This document shows, in pieces, positions 7,594-16,038 of a stretch of 20,647 nt of DNA. Origin of the DNA: CAYFJO01 sp964343305 (lineage in GTDB: Bacteria; Planctomycetota; Planctomycetia; Pirellulales; Pirellulaceae); assembly GCA_964343305.1 (NCBI GenBank), contig CAYFJO010000181.1:1-20647 (forward strand), in the 5' to 3' direction. The translations under genes were made by a program, and so were the position numbers. Within the stretch, counting starts at the first letter, position 1. The number at the start of each line of letters is the position of its first letter. Under the pieces are notes generated by a model that was given only the letters and a program-made list of their open reading frames with translations, was not told the DNA's origin and made no database searches.

Positions 7594-7761
7594 GATGTGA
7601 TGATCAGGCACGATCTCAAGAGTGTCGGAATCCCCTGCAAAACGGACGAAGGAATCGCGGACTTTCACGCGGCGGGTTGGCACACGCACACAACAGAATT
7701 GCTGCGAAACGGAGCGAGCGTAGCAGTTTGGGGACAATCACTTTATAATCCAACAAGGTGA
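7594..7761 (+). pseudogene. Decayed tyrosine-recombinase (integrase) C-terminal fragment
   Basis: The 55 codons after the oxidoreductase fragment resemble the catalytic C-terminus of phage-type integrases common in planctomycetes. A helix like MIRHDLKSVGIPCKTDEGIA leads into DFHA..HTHTTELLRNGASV, which aligns with the box II pattern FHAxRHTxxTxLLxxGxSxxxVQxL. The box II Arg is gone (HAAGWHT instead of HAxRHT), the segment after SVAV is garbled, and no HxxH/W or Tyr motif follows before the TGA at 7759-7761. It is a dead relic, and the in-frame joint with the preceding fragment is a recombination scar. The match is from memory of the family; no search could be run. Confidence 0.6.
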
Positions 7762-7809
7762 CGAATCATATATAATGTTCCGGCACTTCCATCGTTTTGT
7801 CGGTGTGGA

Positions 7810-10800
7810 ATGGCTGACCATCCAGACAAATTGAATGAAGCTTCGACCCAATACTGGGATAGCTTGCGGTTTGAAGTCACAAAGTTTTACATCTCTTGGG
7901 ATGGCGAATCACCGTCAGCACTCAAAGAGTTTCTGAGTGGCGTTGAGGGCAGCCGAACGGTAGTTCTTTCGATTCTCGCACAGGTCGATATGGAGACACG
8001 CATCGCAGCCGGTAAAGCGGTGCAAACTGAGGACTATCTGCAACGATTCCCAGAGCTTGAGTCTGATTCAGACGCAATGCTCTCGTTGATCCAACTCGAA
8101 TTATCGCACCTAAGAAAACACGGAACACTCATTTCGTTAGATGAGGTGCGCAAACGTTTTCCGTCGGTAGGCCGGGACCAACTCGCACGACTTGTGGAAG
8201 CGAGTCAGCGCTCGCGTTCGAGTGAAGTCACAACCGATTGGAGTCGTGGAATAGACGATACTCAAGTCGTTGCCCCTAAGGCATCAAACACAAACTCGGC
8301 CGAACTTCCGGACATTCCCGGCTATGAGATTGCTGAGTTGATTAACTCCGGTGGAATGGGGTCGGTATTTAAGGCACGAGATCTCCAACTCGATCGAATC
8401 GTTGCCATCAAATTGCCTCGGCCAGAATTGATGAGTGATGCAGAAGGCCGCGAGCGATTTTTGCGAGAAGCTCGATCAGCAGCCCGATTACGTCATGTGA
8501 ATATATGTCCGATTTATGAAATCGGTGAATGGAACAATCGCCCCTACATTTCCATGGCCTTTGTTGACGGAGTGACCCTAAAGGATCAAACGGCACAACC
8601 GAGAGAAATCGCGGAGACCATTGCGAAACTTGCGCGGGCTGTTGAACACGCTCATGATCATGGTGTGATCCATCGCGACATTAAGCCGGCAAACGTCCTC
8701 GTAGAGTCTCAGACCGGCGAGCCCATTTTGACCGACTTCGGCCTTGCAAAAGAGTTATCAGATCATCAAAGCGACGTGACGCATACTGGCCAGGTCATGG
8801 GGACACCTGCATATATGGCACCGGAACAAGCTGCAGGTCGGATTGACGAGGTGGGGTCACTAACCGATGTTTATGCGCTAGGTGCCGTTCTCTACGAATT
8901 AGTATGCGGGATACCACCATTCCAGGGACCTGTCGGCGAAGTTCTTCGCAAGGTCCAAACAGAAGAGCCAACTCCTCCTCGCAAGCTAAAGCCGCGGTTG
9001 CATGTCGATCTTGAGACAATCTGCCTTAAAGCCTTGTCGAAGGATTCGAAAGACCGGTATCAATCTGCGAAGGCGCTTGCAGAGGATTTAGAGCGTTTTA
9101 TTGCTGGTGAAACGATCGTCGCCCGGCGAACAAGTGTTTTCACGAGAACAGCTCGCGCAATTGGCAAGCGACCTATGACAACAGCCCTAGTTTTGTTGCT
9201 GTCGGTTCTTGCATTCGTTGCCGCTGGACTCATATCGAGGGTTAGAGAAAACGACAGAATCGAAAGCGCGATATCATCGATTGACCGTGAGTTGGCGACG
9301 GATGAATGGAGTGAGCCAAAGTTTCGTCGAGTTCGCGATCAGTTGGACGAACTCAGCGTTTTGTCAGACGAGCATGCAAAGAATCAGCGTCAGCGCGTGC
9401 GGCAAATCTTGATTGACGACATTTCGAATCGGGTCACGGCAATACGCATAACTAGTCTAGAGATTCAAGAAGCACAAACGACGATCGATTTACTAAGAAA
9501 ACTCGACAGTAATGAAGCGGAAAGATTCAGTGAAGCGTTGAATAACCGTGTCGCGATTGGTGTTACGAAACTCGATATTCGCGCGCCCTTTGACCGACCG
9601 GTCACTATTTTTCGCGATGTCACCTTAAACGCAAAGGATGGCGCGCTTTTTCCGGATGTCGCCGGTAACTCGGAATCAACTGAGGGCCTCTCACCACTTC
9701 TTACGAATGTTTTGTGTGATCGAAATGTTTCGCTAAAAGTAAAGTTTGATTCGACATGGCGCAACGCGTCAGGGCTTTCGCTGATGCTCGACGCACGCGA
9801 TGGCCACGGGGACGCGGTTGCCATACTGACCTTTTCACCTAACGGTGAAGTATTGGCGTCTGGCGGAAATGACGGACGAGTCATCTTATGGGATGTGAGA
9901 TCTGGCAAACAGCTATTCAAAATCGATGGCTTCGAGATGGGGAATATGCAGATGGAGTTTTCTCCATCGGGGAAATATCTCGTTACCCGGGAACACAAGG
10001 GCCTGGTCCAGGTGTGGAATCGCGGCACGGGAGAATTAGTCCACAAGGTCACAGGAACGACAAGCCGTTTTAGGTTTTCGTCAGACGGAAAGATATTGGC
10101 GACAGGTTCAACAAATCCTCTTGTGACATTTTGGGCTGTTGGTGATTGGAAGAAACATCGTGAGATTTCGTACGAGGGTCGGGCAATTAGCCTCGCCTTT
10201 TCTCCTGACGGCAAACGACTCGCAGTGGGATTCTATTCCCACGAGATTTGCATTTGGGATCTTACCGTTGATGCTGAGCCCAGAGTCTTAGGAGAGCACC
10301 GGGCTTGGCCGACTCACCTGGAGTATTCACCGAATGGCAAGCAACTTGTATGTGGCAGCTTTGACCAATCCGTCGTTCTGTGGGATGTAGCGAAGGGAAG
10401 TCGAGTCAGTTCTCGGCACATTCCGCAGGATCGCGGTCTTGGATTCAACTTCACGCCAGACGGTTCGAGGCTATACGTGACTCGCGCAACGCAAATCAAC
10501 GTTTGGGAGTTAAATACAGCAGAATTCGATTCTTCGAAAATCAAAACACTTACAACACGACGTGCGTCGAATCTGGTGCTAATAGCGGGAGGAAAACGAC
10601 TGGCCGCAAGTGATGGTCTGGCGGTCAATGTGTGGGAGGCAGAACGGCTAGATAGGCCGAGCATGCAGATTGGCTCGGGGAGAATGGTGACATTGGCGGC
10701 ATCCCTAAATGGAAACCTTCTTGCCACAGGAAGCTCTGGTGGAATCATTGAAGTTTGGGACATGTTGCGAAGACGAAAGGTCCTCACGTTGGGGCAAACA

Positions 10801-12768
10801 GGATACGAGGCCTACGTTGGCACACCATTAGATGAGTCGTCAAAACGCAGCGGGCGCTCATTTTCGAGTGCCATTTCTGAGAACGCCCAAGTCGCAATGC
10901 GAATCTCGCGAGCTGGCGTGTTGTTACGCGAAAAACTAATTCCATCCTCAGTTCTGGAACGTGACTCACTCCAGCTCGAGTTCGAGCGAAAGAACAACGT
11001 CGTTAGTTTTTCGCTCAACGATGAGTTTGAAGTTTCCTTTGAAGAGTTGTTCCCAATTCATCCATCCGAGCAAGGCGTCTTTGGCGTAGGTCTGCGACCA
11101 GACGTCGGGTTCATGGCGTTGACCGCCACGGCAACCCAGCTCTCTAGTGTTCCGAGTCCGTTGGAGAGTGCCGACGAGTTGTTTGCAAATGGGAACTTCT
11201 CGGAAGCTGCTGAACTCTTTCATCAAACCGCCATTTCAGAAAGTGATGCTGAAATACGTCAAGAGGCGATTTACAAACAGGGGCTTTGCCGCCTCGAGAA
11301 TGGCCAACGGCGTGAGGCGGTTCAAATACTCGATGAACTGAAGGGGCAGTCACCTAGTCGCTGGACAAGATTAGCAACGTTCCAGCTTTGGGTGACACGT
11401 CTCGATCTTGGAGAGCCCCAGAAGGCAGATGAACTGTTTGACCAGTTAGCTGTTTCATATGATCTCGACGAATTGAGCACACTCGTCCCAATCAGTGTGC
11501 ATCGCTCGATATTAGCGAGGTACGGCGAACGTCTATTTAACTACCGAAACTTGTTCCAAATCTCTCAGTCACGTGTTGATGATGTTCAAGTCGTAGAAAG
11601 AGTTGGCGATCTGCTTGGGGTCGAAGCTGAAACCGACCTTCAATTTGAGTTATTGCGCGCACACCGATTAATGGGCGAGGATGGTGTTGCGATCGATCTC
11701 GCAAAGAACCTCTACAAGACCTCGCCTAACCCACGAGTAATTCATCATCTTTCGTGGCTACTTCGCAATTCAGGACAAGCGGACGCTGCACGTGATTTGG
11801 TGAACTCATCGCTCAATGATGATGCTGGTCAACTTCGTCCCGAAATGGTCCGATTGTTAGTCGAGCGAGCACGAATCCACGTGGCGGAAGGTGACTGGAC
11901 CCTTGCCGAAAAGGACATCGATCAGTACCTCAACATGGAAAGTCAAAACAAAAGCGCTGAGTATAAGTTCGGACTTCCATCTGCTCTTCTAATTAAAGGG
12001 TTTCTATGCCAACGGTCCGGTGACGATGTTGCTGCTGTCGAGGCATGGACACAGGGGTACCGTCCATGGAAACAGTTCCTCAAAGATTACGCTGTTCCGG
12101 CAACTGAAAAACCAACTGCATTTATTCAATTTCATATTCTCGGTTCTCTCTCAAAGAAACTGCGATATGCGGAGTCCAAATTCTTTGTCGACAAGGCAAT
12201 TGAATCGGCGTTTCCGACTTCAATTCGGGCACCTCTTATGGCTGTTTTTTTTCGGCCGGAAATGTTGGGAAAGGTTGTTGTGTTGATGCAAGAGATTTGG
12301 AGCAAACCAAACGGCCGACTTTGGGCAGAGCGAATAGCATTTGAAAAAATCACTTACTCGGAAATCTTTCGAACGGCTGCTTTACTGCCTACCTATGAGG
12401 TTTTGATTTCAAAGAGCTTCGAGGAAGCCCCGTCCGACGAGGAGGTGAAATTGCTTTGGAAAACGTTGGATTCGGCATTCCAACAAACACTTCAAACAAG
12501 GGAACTACACGAAAACCAAGCGATGTTGCTCGCCATGTCCTGGGCGACAGGGATGGATTTTACGCAGAACTCAAATCTGGGAGAGTGGATCGAGGAGTCG
12601 CCAGAGACCGCTGCCGGGTTTGCGTATTTGTGCGCAAAACGCTGCACAAGGGACGGGAAAATCTCGGCAGCAAGACAGCTTTACAACCGCGCGGTGGAAC
12701 TGGTCAGCAACGACTCTTTGGCAGGATTATTAGCCACCGAAGAGCTAACGAAATTGGCAGGAGATTGA
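7810..12768 (+). CDS. Giant Ser/Thr kinase with TM, WD40 repeats and TPR-like region
   Basis: The 1652-residue protein begins with a planctomycete-kinase N-terminal region (about 1-165, with EDYLQRFPELE near 74-84). The Hanks-type kinase domain is at about 171-432: NSGGMGSV loop (the first Gly of GxGxxG replaced by Asn), K201, HRDIKPAN from 288, DFGLAKE from 309, GTPAYMAPEQ from 331. One TM helix lies at about 456-476 (LVLLLSVLAFVAAGLIS), then a helical stretch at about 485-600. About eight WD40 blades occupy roughly 657-993, seen as repeated FSPDGK...LA.G...G.I.VWD units. A beta-rich segment (about 1030-1105) and TPR-like helical repeats (from about 1118 to the end) follow. By the usual topology the kinase is inside and the WD40/TPR part outside. 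It is longer than most WD40 kinases. It probably acts as a receptor-scaffold; substrates are unknown. The ATG at 7810 has only weak GTGTGGA upstream. Confidence 0.93.
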   Translation: MADHPDKLNEASTQYWDSLRFEVTKFYISWDGESPSALKEFLSGVEGSRTVVLSILAQVDMETRIAAGKAVQTEDYLQRFPELESDSDAMLSLIQLELSHLRKHGTLISLDEVRKRFPSVGRDQLARLVEASQRSRSSEVTTDWSRGIDDTQVVAPKASNTNSAELPDIPGYEIAELINSGGMGSVFKARDLQLDRIVAIKLPRPELMSDAEGRERFLREARSAARLRHVNICPIYEIGEWNNRPYISMAFVDGVTLKDQTAQPREIAETIAKLARAVEHAHDHGVIHRDIKPANVLVESQTGEPILTDFGLAKELSDHQSDVTHTGQVMGTPAYMAPEQAAGRIDEVGSLTDVYALGAVLYELVCGIPPFQGPVGEVLRKVQTEEPTPPRKLKPRLHVDLETICLKALSKDSKDRYQSAKALAEDLERFIAGETIVARRTSVFTRTARAIGKRPMTTALVLLLSVLAFVAAGLISRVRENDRIESAISSIDRELATDEWSEPKFRRVRDQLDELSVLSDEHAKNQRQRVRQILIDDISNRVTAIRITSLEIQEAQTTIDLLRKLDSNEAERFSEALNNRVAIGVTKLDIRAPFDRPVTIFRDVTLNAKDGALFPDVAGNSESTEGLSPLLTNVLCDRNVSLKVKFDSTWRNASGLSLMLDARDGHGDAVAILTFSPNGEVLASGGNDGRVILWDVRSGKQLFKIDGFEMGNMQMEFSPSGKYLVTREHKGLVQVWNRGTGELVHKVTGTTSRFRFSSDGKILATGSTNPLVTFWAVGDWKKHREISYEGRAISLAFSPDGKRLAVGFYSHEICIWDLTVDAEPRVLGEHRAWPTHLEYSPNGKQLVCGSFDQSVVLWDVAKGSRVSSRHIPQDRGLGFNFTPDGSRLYVTRATQINVWELNTAEFDSSKIKTLTTRRASNLVLIAGGKRLAASDGLAVNVWEAERLDRPSMQIGSGRMVTLAASLNGNLLATGSSGGIIEVWDMLRRRKVLTLGQTGYEAYVGTPLDESSKRSGRSFSSAISENAQVAMRISRAGVLLREKLIPSSVLERDSLQLEFERKNNVVSFSLNDEFEVSFEELFPIHPSEQGVFGVGLRPDVGFMALTATATQLSSVPSPLESADELFANGNFSEAAELFHQTAISESDAEIRQEAIYKQGLCRLENGQRREAVQILDELKGQSPSRWTRLATFQLWVTRLDLGEPQKADELFDQLAVSYDLDELSTLVPISVHRSILARYGERLFNYRNLFQISQSRVDDVQVVERVGDLLGVEAETDLQFELLRAHRLMGEDGVAIDLAKNLYKTSPNPRVIHHLSWLLRNSGQADAARDLVNSSLNDDAGQLRPEMVRLLVERARIHVAEGDWTLAEKDIDQYLNMESQNKSAEYKFGLPSALLIKGFLCQRSGDDVAAVEAWTQGYRPWKQFLKDYAVPATEKPTAFIQFHILGSLSKKLRYAESKFFVDKAIESAFPTSIRAPLMAVFFRPEMLGKVVVLMQEIWSKPNGRLWAERIAFEKITYSEIFRTAALLPTYEVLISKSFEEAPSDEEVKLLWKTLDSAFQQTLQTRELHENQAMLLAMSWATGMDFTQNSNLGEWIEESPETAAGFAYLCAKRCTRDGKISAARQLYNRAVELVSNDSLAGLLATEELTKLAGD

Positions 12769-12799
12769 TCGGCAACTTGTTTCGAGTCTCGAACGGCTA

Positions 12800-12856
12800 T
12801 TCCCGACCGTCCTGCTAAACCACTTTGCCACAAATAGGAGAGAGTTAGAGAGTTCG
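12800..12856 (+). repeat. 57-bp imperfect dispersed repeat, copy A
   Basis: This stretch begins TTCCCGACCGTCCTG and ends GAGAGTTAGAGAGTTCG. It aligns without gaps to 15621-15677 with 44 of 57 bases identical by hand count. It starts 31 bp after the giant kinase stop, as copy B starts 73 bp after another + strand gene. The 3' half is a purine-rich GAGAGT.AGAGAGTTC tract. I do not know its function. Confidence 0.6.
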
Positions 12857-12916
12857 AAATGGCTAGCGACGGAGTGCGCTCCTCCCAATGGAAATGATAT
12901 GGCATACTCAGAGCAT

Positions 12917-13876
12917 TTATCCTACTCCATTCAAAGCCCGCATCGCGTTGTCGTGCAAGATGTCCTTGAGCATCGTCTGGTCGTCGACCATGCGCCGAAG
13001 AAATGATTGAAGGCGTGTGCTGTAACATGTGCCTTTGAATGCTTTGCCCTTACCGTCATAACAGGGACAGTCGCTGCCAAACAGTAACTGTTTGCTGTTG
13101 CGTTTCAGAAAACCGGCGGTGAATTCTTCGTCGCGAGTCAATGCGTTGAACCCACTGCCAGCCGACATGTCTGCATATAGATTCGGGTATTTGCCCATCA
13201 AGCGATCGAGCAGCCCGCCGGGTTTGACCGGCCCTTTGGGATAAAGCGTCTTTGTGGCGGGCGGCACGTCGGCGCTGATGTTGGCCCACCAGGTTTGAGC
13301 ATGCCCGATGATGCGGAGTCGCTTGTATTGCTTTAGATACATTTCCAGGTGTTCGGCCAGGCCTTGATTGTATCCCTTCTCGCCATCTTGGAAGTGAATT
13401 GTGATCGGCCAGTTCAACTCGTCGCACAACGCGATTACCCGCTCGACGCGCCGGTCGTTCAGTGGCAAGTGCTCTTTCTGTTCGCCAATGCCGCGGCAGC
13501 CCAGCAGATGATAGGCACGAATCCGCTCGAGCACGTCGTCTTTGCGGATATCCGTCTGACAGAAAGGAATGACACGATTGGAATACTGATGAAACGCGTG
13601 CAACACCGTTTCGCTTCGTAGCAACACGCCACCTTCACCTGTTTCCAGCGGCAAGACGAACGCCTTGGACGTTCCGGTCGCGTCCATGTGCTCGATCGTG
13701 TCCTCGATCGTCCGCTTGTAGTGGTTGATGTGCAGATGGCAATCGACAATTGGCAGGGAATCGTCGGTGTTGTCTTCGGCATTGGCTGGCGATGACAATC
13801 CGAGTTGTCCCGCGACACATAGCGAGGCCGTTGTCTTGAGGAACTTTCGACGAGTTGTCTGAGGATCTAATTTCAT
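12917..13876 (-). CDS. Tat-exported amidohydrolase-family metal-dependent hydrolase
   Basis: The 319-residue TIM-barrel protein is of the amidohydrolase_2 type. The N-terminus has a Tat signal, TTRRKFLKTTASLCVAG, cleaved near ANA at 33. The catalytic pattern follows: DCHLH (H47, H49) on strand 1, H161 in ITIHFQDG, H192 in IIGHAQ, and D269 in LLFGSDCP. These are the usual metal ligands and base of the family. It probably hydrolyses or decarboxylates a small cyclic or carboxylated substrate in the periplasm; the substrate is unknown. It is a single gene converging with the giant kinase (148 bp between stops). The ATG at 13876 follows AAGGGAG with about 11 bases of spacing and starts just before the Tat motif. 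Confidence 0.9.
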   Translation of the reverse strand: MKLDPQTTRRKFLKTTASLCVAGQLGLSSPANAEDNTDDSLPIVDCHLHINHYKRTIEDTIEHMDATGTSKAFVLPLETGEGGVLLRSETVLHAFHQYSNRVIPFCQTDIRKDDVLERIRAYHLLGCRGIGEQKEHLPLNDRRVERVIALCDELNWPITIHFQDGEKGYNQGLAEHLEMYLKQYKRLRIIGHAQTWWANISADVPPATKTLYPKGPVKPGGLLDRLMGKYPNLYADMSAGSGFNALTRDEEFTAGFLKRNSKQLLFGSDCPCYDGKGKAFKGTCYSTRLQSFLRRMVDDQTMLKDILHDNAMRALNGVG

Positions 13877-14221
13877 AACTTAATGGCTCCCTTTTCTTTC
13901 CCATGCTGTCTGTCATGACATTCTGATCGGTTCTGTCCGAGTTGTCGACACTGCGGCATCGCTCTGATGCCTCCGTATCAACATTGCTACGCCGATTGAC
14001 GGCTCTTAGACATCGTCGCGAGAAACTTCTTCGCTTGCGAATCGGATTGTTGATCGCTGGATTGCATGTCCAGCATTGTAAGCCGACGAGATCCAAAGAG
14101 CAGCACGCTCCCGCAACCTTAATCGGAAGTTTTGCTTGACGCTGCAAAACCGGTGCTCGACAATCAATTCCAACTCTTGTGTCGCTTCTCTTTTTCGTTA
14201 CGACTCATCGTGAGGTTGAAT
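13877..14221. other. Divergent intergenic region, 345 bp
   Basis: This lies between the amidohydrolase (-) and the ExbD-like protein (+). It contains a perfect 10-bp palindrome TGTCATGACA at 13911-13920, close upstream of the amidohydrolase start, and a good promoter candidate at 14136-14164 for the + strand gene. Short open frames exist on both strands, but none has a ribosome binding site or recognisable protein features. I see no gene. Confidence 0.6.
14136..14164 (+). promoter_or_regulatory. Candidate sigma70-type promoter for the ExbD-like gene
   Basis: TTGACG (14136-14141) is separated by exactly 17 bp from GACAAT (14159-14164). These match the -35 box at five of six positions and the -10 box at four of six. 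Transcription would start near 14171, giving a leader of about 50 bases to the ATG at 14222. This is judged by the E. coli consensus; planctomycete promoters may differ. Confidence 0.45.
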
Positions 14222-15547
14222 ATGCGTCATCATTTGCTGAATCCGCTAGGAACTATTGCGGCCATCCTCATAGTGGCGAGTGGCGCTCCGTGTGAGGCTC
14301 AATCGAAATCTCCGAACGCGCAGGTCGTGTCGATCCATCTGACGGCGAAGGGAACGTTCACTGTCGATGGGAACGAGGTAGCAGCAGACAAGTTGTCTCA
14401 GGCGATCTCGTCGCGAACTGCCGAGGTCAAAGACGATGGGAAATCGATGGGTGTGTTGATCACGGCCGACAAAGATGCCAAGTATGAGAGTCTTCAACAG
14501 GTATTGATTGCGTCTGGTAAAGCGGGCATCGAGAAGTTTGCTTACCGGGTCGATGACCAGTTTCATCGCTTTGACGTACCGCTGGCAGCGCCTATCGCAC
14601 GCACACCCGATGACAACGAATTCCCACCATTGTTGATCCGTCTGCGATCGAAAGAGGACGGTTCACTTTCGTCGATCCATTTAGGAAATGAAGTTCTGGG
14701 TGCGGAGATGAACGCGTTGCAAGCAAAGATTATCAGGTTGATTGGCCCCGAACGCGAACCAGGCAGCCTTCAAGAGTCGATCAAGCTACAGATCACCGCA
14801 GACGACAACCTGCGATTGCAACATTTGGCGGATGCCTATCGCACCGTTTCGGCGTATGAAACTCCTCGCGGCGAGCGGGTTGAGTTGGTCAAGAACATCA
14901 CGCCGACAGCACTAGGCCAAGAAGAATTCGATGAGCTTGAAGAGTTCAACGTTGAGAAGATTGAACCGGTCGATGTTGAAGTGTCCGAGGTAAAAGCTCC
15001 CAAAGAGCCAAGACGTCAAATCAAACTAGACGTTGCTCCTGAGCCGGTCGAAATATCGCCAGTCGCCAAGTCACGACTCGTGTTAGAAGAAGCAAGGATT
15101 GAGGTAGCTCTTGCAAAAGTGCAGAAGGCAAAAGTCGAACGCGATGTCGCTCAGGCGCGCGTAACACAGATCCAAGCGATGATCATTCAAGCGGATATCA
15201 CGATCCGTTTTCACACGGCAAAACATGCCCGCATCAAGAAATTGTCAGACGAAAACGCCGTCGATCAAACCACGGTCGACGAGGTCAAGTATGAACTCGA
15301 CAAAGCAACGGCGGCGCTGAAGGAATTGAAAGCGATGCTTTACGGTGCCAAGGCCGACGCGAAAAGCGCCGAAGTCGACATCGTGATTGCGGAAGCAAAT
15401 CTAAAAGTTGCCGTCGCACAAAAAGACGTCATGAAGGCCAAATTCGAGTCGGATCAATCACCCGCCCTCCTCGAAGCACTCCTGCGACGCATCGAAGCGT
15501 TGGAAAAGCGTCTTGAACAACGCCTGGACGATACTCGATCGGAATGA
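14222..15547 (+). CDS. Exported protein with two ExbD/TolR-like modules and an MFP-like coiled coil
   Basis: The 441-residue protein starts with a signal peptide (MRHHLLNPLGTIAAILIVAS, cleaved near CEA at 26). Residues 35-115 resemble the periplasmic fold of ExbD/TolR: a beta start VSIHLTAKGTFTVDGNEVAA, a helix, then VLITADKDAKYESLQQVLIAS. Residues 137-215 repeat the same plan (LLIRLRSKEDG..., then LQITADDNLRLQHLADAYRTVS), so the module looks duplicated. A Pro/Glu-rich linker (235-280) follows. Residues 285-435 are an Ala/Lys/Glu-rich coiled coil with a hairpin turn at RIKKLSDENAVDQTTVDEVK, as in HlyD/RND membrane-fusion proteins. The N-terminal TM anchor of true ExbD is replaced by a cleavable signal. 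It may be a periplasmic adaptor or structural protein; no ExbB or efflux partner lies nearby. The ATG at 14222 has GAGG about 9 bases upstream; a TTG at 14132 would overlap the promoter. Confidence 0.72.
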   Translation: MRHHLLNPLGTIAAILIVASGAPCEAQSKSPNAQVVSIHLTAKGTFTVDGNEVAADKLSQAISSRTAEVKDDGKSMGVLITADKDAKYESLQQVLIASGKAGIEKFAYRVDDQFHRFDVPLAAPIARTPDDNEFPPLLIRLRSKEDGSLSSIHLGNEVLGAEMNALQAKIIRLIGPEREPGSLQESIKLQITADDNLRLQHLADAYRTVSAYETPRGERVELVKNITPTALGQEEFDELEEFNVEKIEPVDVEVSEVKAPKEPRRQIKLDVAPEPVEISPVAKSRLVLEEARIEVALAKVQKAKVERDVAQARVTQIQAMIIQADITIRFHTAKHARIKKLSDENAVDQTTVDEVKYELDKATAALKELKAMLYGAKADAKSAEVDIVIAEANLKVAVAQKDVMKAKFESDQSPALLEALLRRIEALEKRLEQRLDDTRSE

Positions 15548-15620
15548 TGTTTGAATCCGGTTGTATGAATCGCTTTAGATTGGCACGCGGCGACACTTTC
15601 CAAGTCCCGAATGGGGTCCG

Positions 15621-15677
15621 TTCCCAACCGTCCTGTTAGCCGTTTTGGCTCCAAACAAGAGAGAGTCAGAGAGTTCG
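15621..15677 (+). repeat. 57-bp imperfect dispersed repeat, copy B
   Basis: This aligns ungapped with 12800-12856 (44 of 57 identical by hand). It begins TTCCCAACCGTCCTG and ends AGAGAGTCAGAGAGTTCG. It is in the same orientation and also lies downstream of a + strand gene. Confidence 0.6.
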
Positions 15678-15696
15678 CGTTTCAAAAGCGGGACCC

Positions 15697-15732
15697 CAAG
15701 CCGGACCGTGGGGTCAAGCCGGACCGTGGGGT
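15697..15732 (+). repeat. 18-bp perfect tandem duplication
   Basis: CAAGCCGGACCGTGGGGT occurs twice in a row at 15697-15714 and 15715-15732 with no mismatch. It lies between the 57-bp repeat and the palindromic element. It is probably a slippage product. Confidence 0.85.
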
Positions 15733-15812
15733 TTGGAGCGGGCCCCCGAAATTCGTTTTACGGAATGAGAGCGCGGCAGAATTCCAAACGTCGTCGCAAC
15801 TCCGTTACTTGC

Positions 15813-15994
15813 TAACGTGGAGTATTCACTAACCCGACGCGCAAGCGAGGGGTCTTGGACGTCGCCCCTCGCTTGCGCGTCGGGTTAGTGTGGATTCGAA
15901 TTTGCGCGGTGTTTTAGGCAAGATAGCCGCTACTCTCCTTTTCACAGAGAACATTACGTCGTTTGGACGGCGGTTCATGAACAATCCGGGCTAA
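15813..15994. repeat. MITE/REP-like palindromic element, copy 1
   Basis: About 159 bp from 15813 to 15971 match 20491-20647 at roughly 94% by eye, with a 2-bp indel near the end. The core is a perfect inverted repeat: arms 15828-15852 and 15865-15889 (25 bp each, starting ACTAACCCGACGCG) around a 12-base loop. A possible outer inverted repeat links the left end (about 15813-15832) to the right end (15973-15994). The GGATTGTTCA / TGAACAATCC match is exact when the left end of copy 2 is used. It carries no ORF, so it would need a transposase in trans (inference). Planctomycete genomes are known to me to carry similar GC-rich palindromes. Confidence 0.7.
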
Positions 15995-16002
15995 CAGATA
16001 CG

Positions 16003-16032
16003 AAAAAACGCCGAGACTCTCAATCTCGGCGT
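16003..16032 (-). terminator. Intrinsic terminator for the minus strand
   Basis: On the minus strand, ACGCCGAGA (16024-16032) pairs perfectly with TCTCGGCGT (16008-16016) around a 7-base loop. TTTTT follows (16003-16007). This is a textbook rho-independent terminator. It lies 285 bp downstream of the sulfatase-HEAT-DUF1080 stop and only 6 bp after the stop of the 93-codon frame at 16039-16320. Confidence 0.85.
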
Positions 16033-16038
16033 GTCGTG

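Larger units (their letters stand above)
15548..16002. other. Repeat-rich intergenic region between convergent genes
   Basis: The gap after the ExbD-like gene carries no recognisable CDS. It holds the 57-bp repeat copy B, an 18-bp tandem duplication and one copy of the MITE/REP-like element, one after another, ending just before the terminator of the sulfatase on the other strand. An open frame at 15611-15832 (+) runs across these repeats and is not credible as a gene. Confidence 0.65.

Noticed and set aside
7744..7776. Two TATAAT hexamers (7744-7749 and 7771-7776) before the giant kinase
   Set aside because: Neither has a recognisable -35 box at 15-19 bp nor an extended -10. One may be a promoter, but there is not enough to call it.
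9465..10214. 249-codon open frame on the minus strand
   Set aside because: It is antisense to the WD40 part of the giant kinase; its composition (Ser/Pro/Arg rich, no domain) is what the reverse of those repeats gives.
13984..14069. 29-codon minus strand ORF beginning MLDMQSSDQQ
   Set aside because: No ribosome binding site, no homology recognised, too short to distinguish from chance.
13942..14139. 65-codon plus strand frame upstream of the ExbD-like gene
   Set aside because: Arg/Leu/His-rich low-quality translation without ribosome binding site; it overlaps the promoter candidate region.
15611..15832. 73-codon plus strand frame
   Set aside because: It runs through the 57-bp repeat, the tandem duplication and into the palindromic element, so its sequence is explained by repeats.
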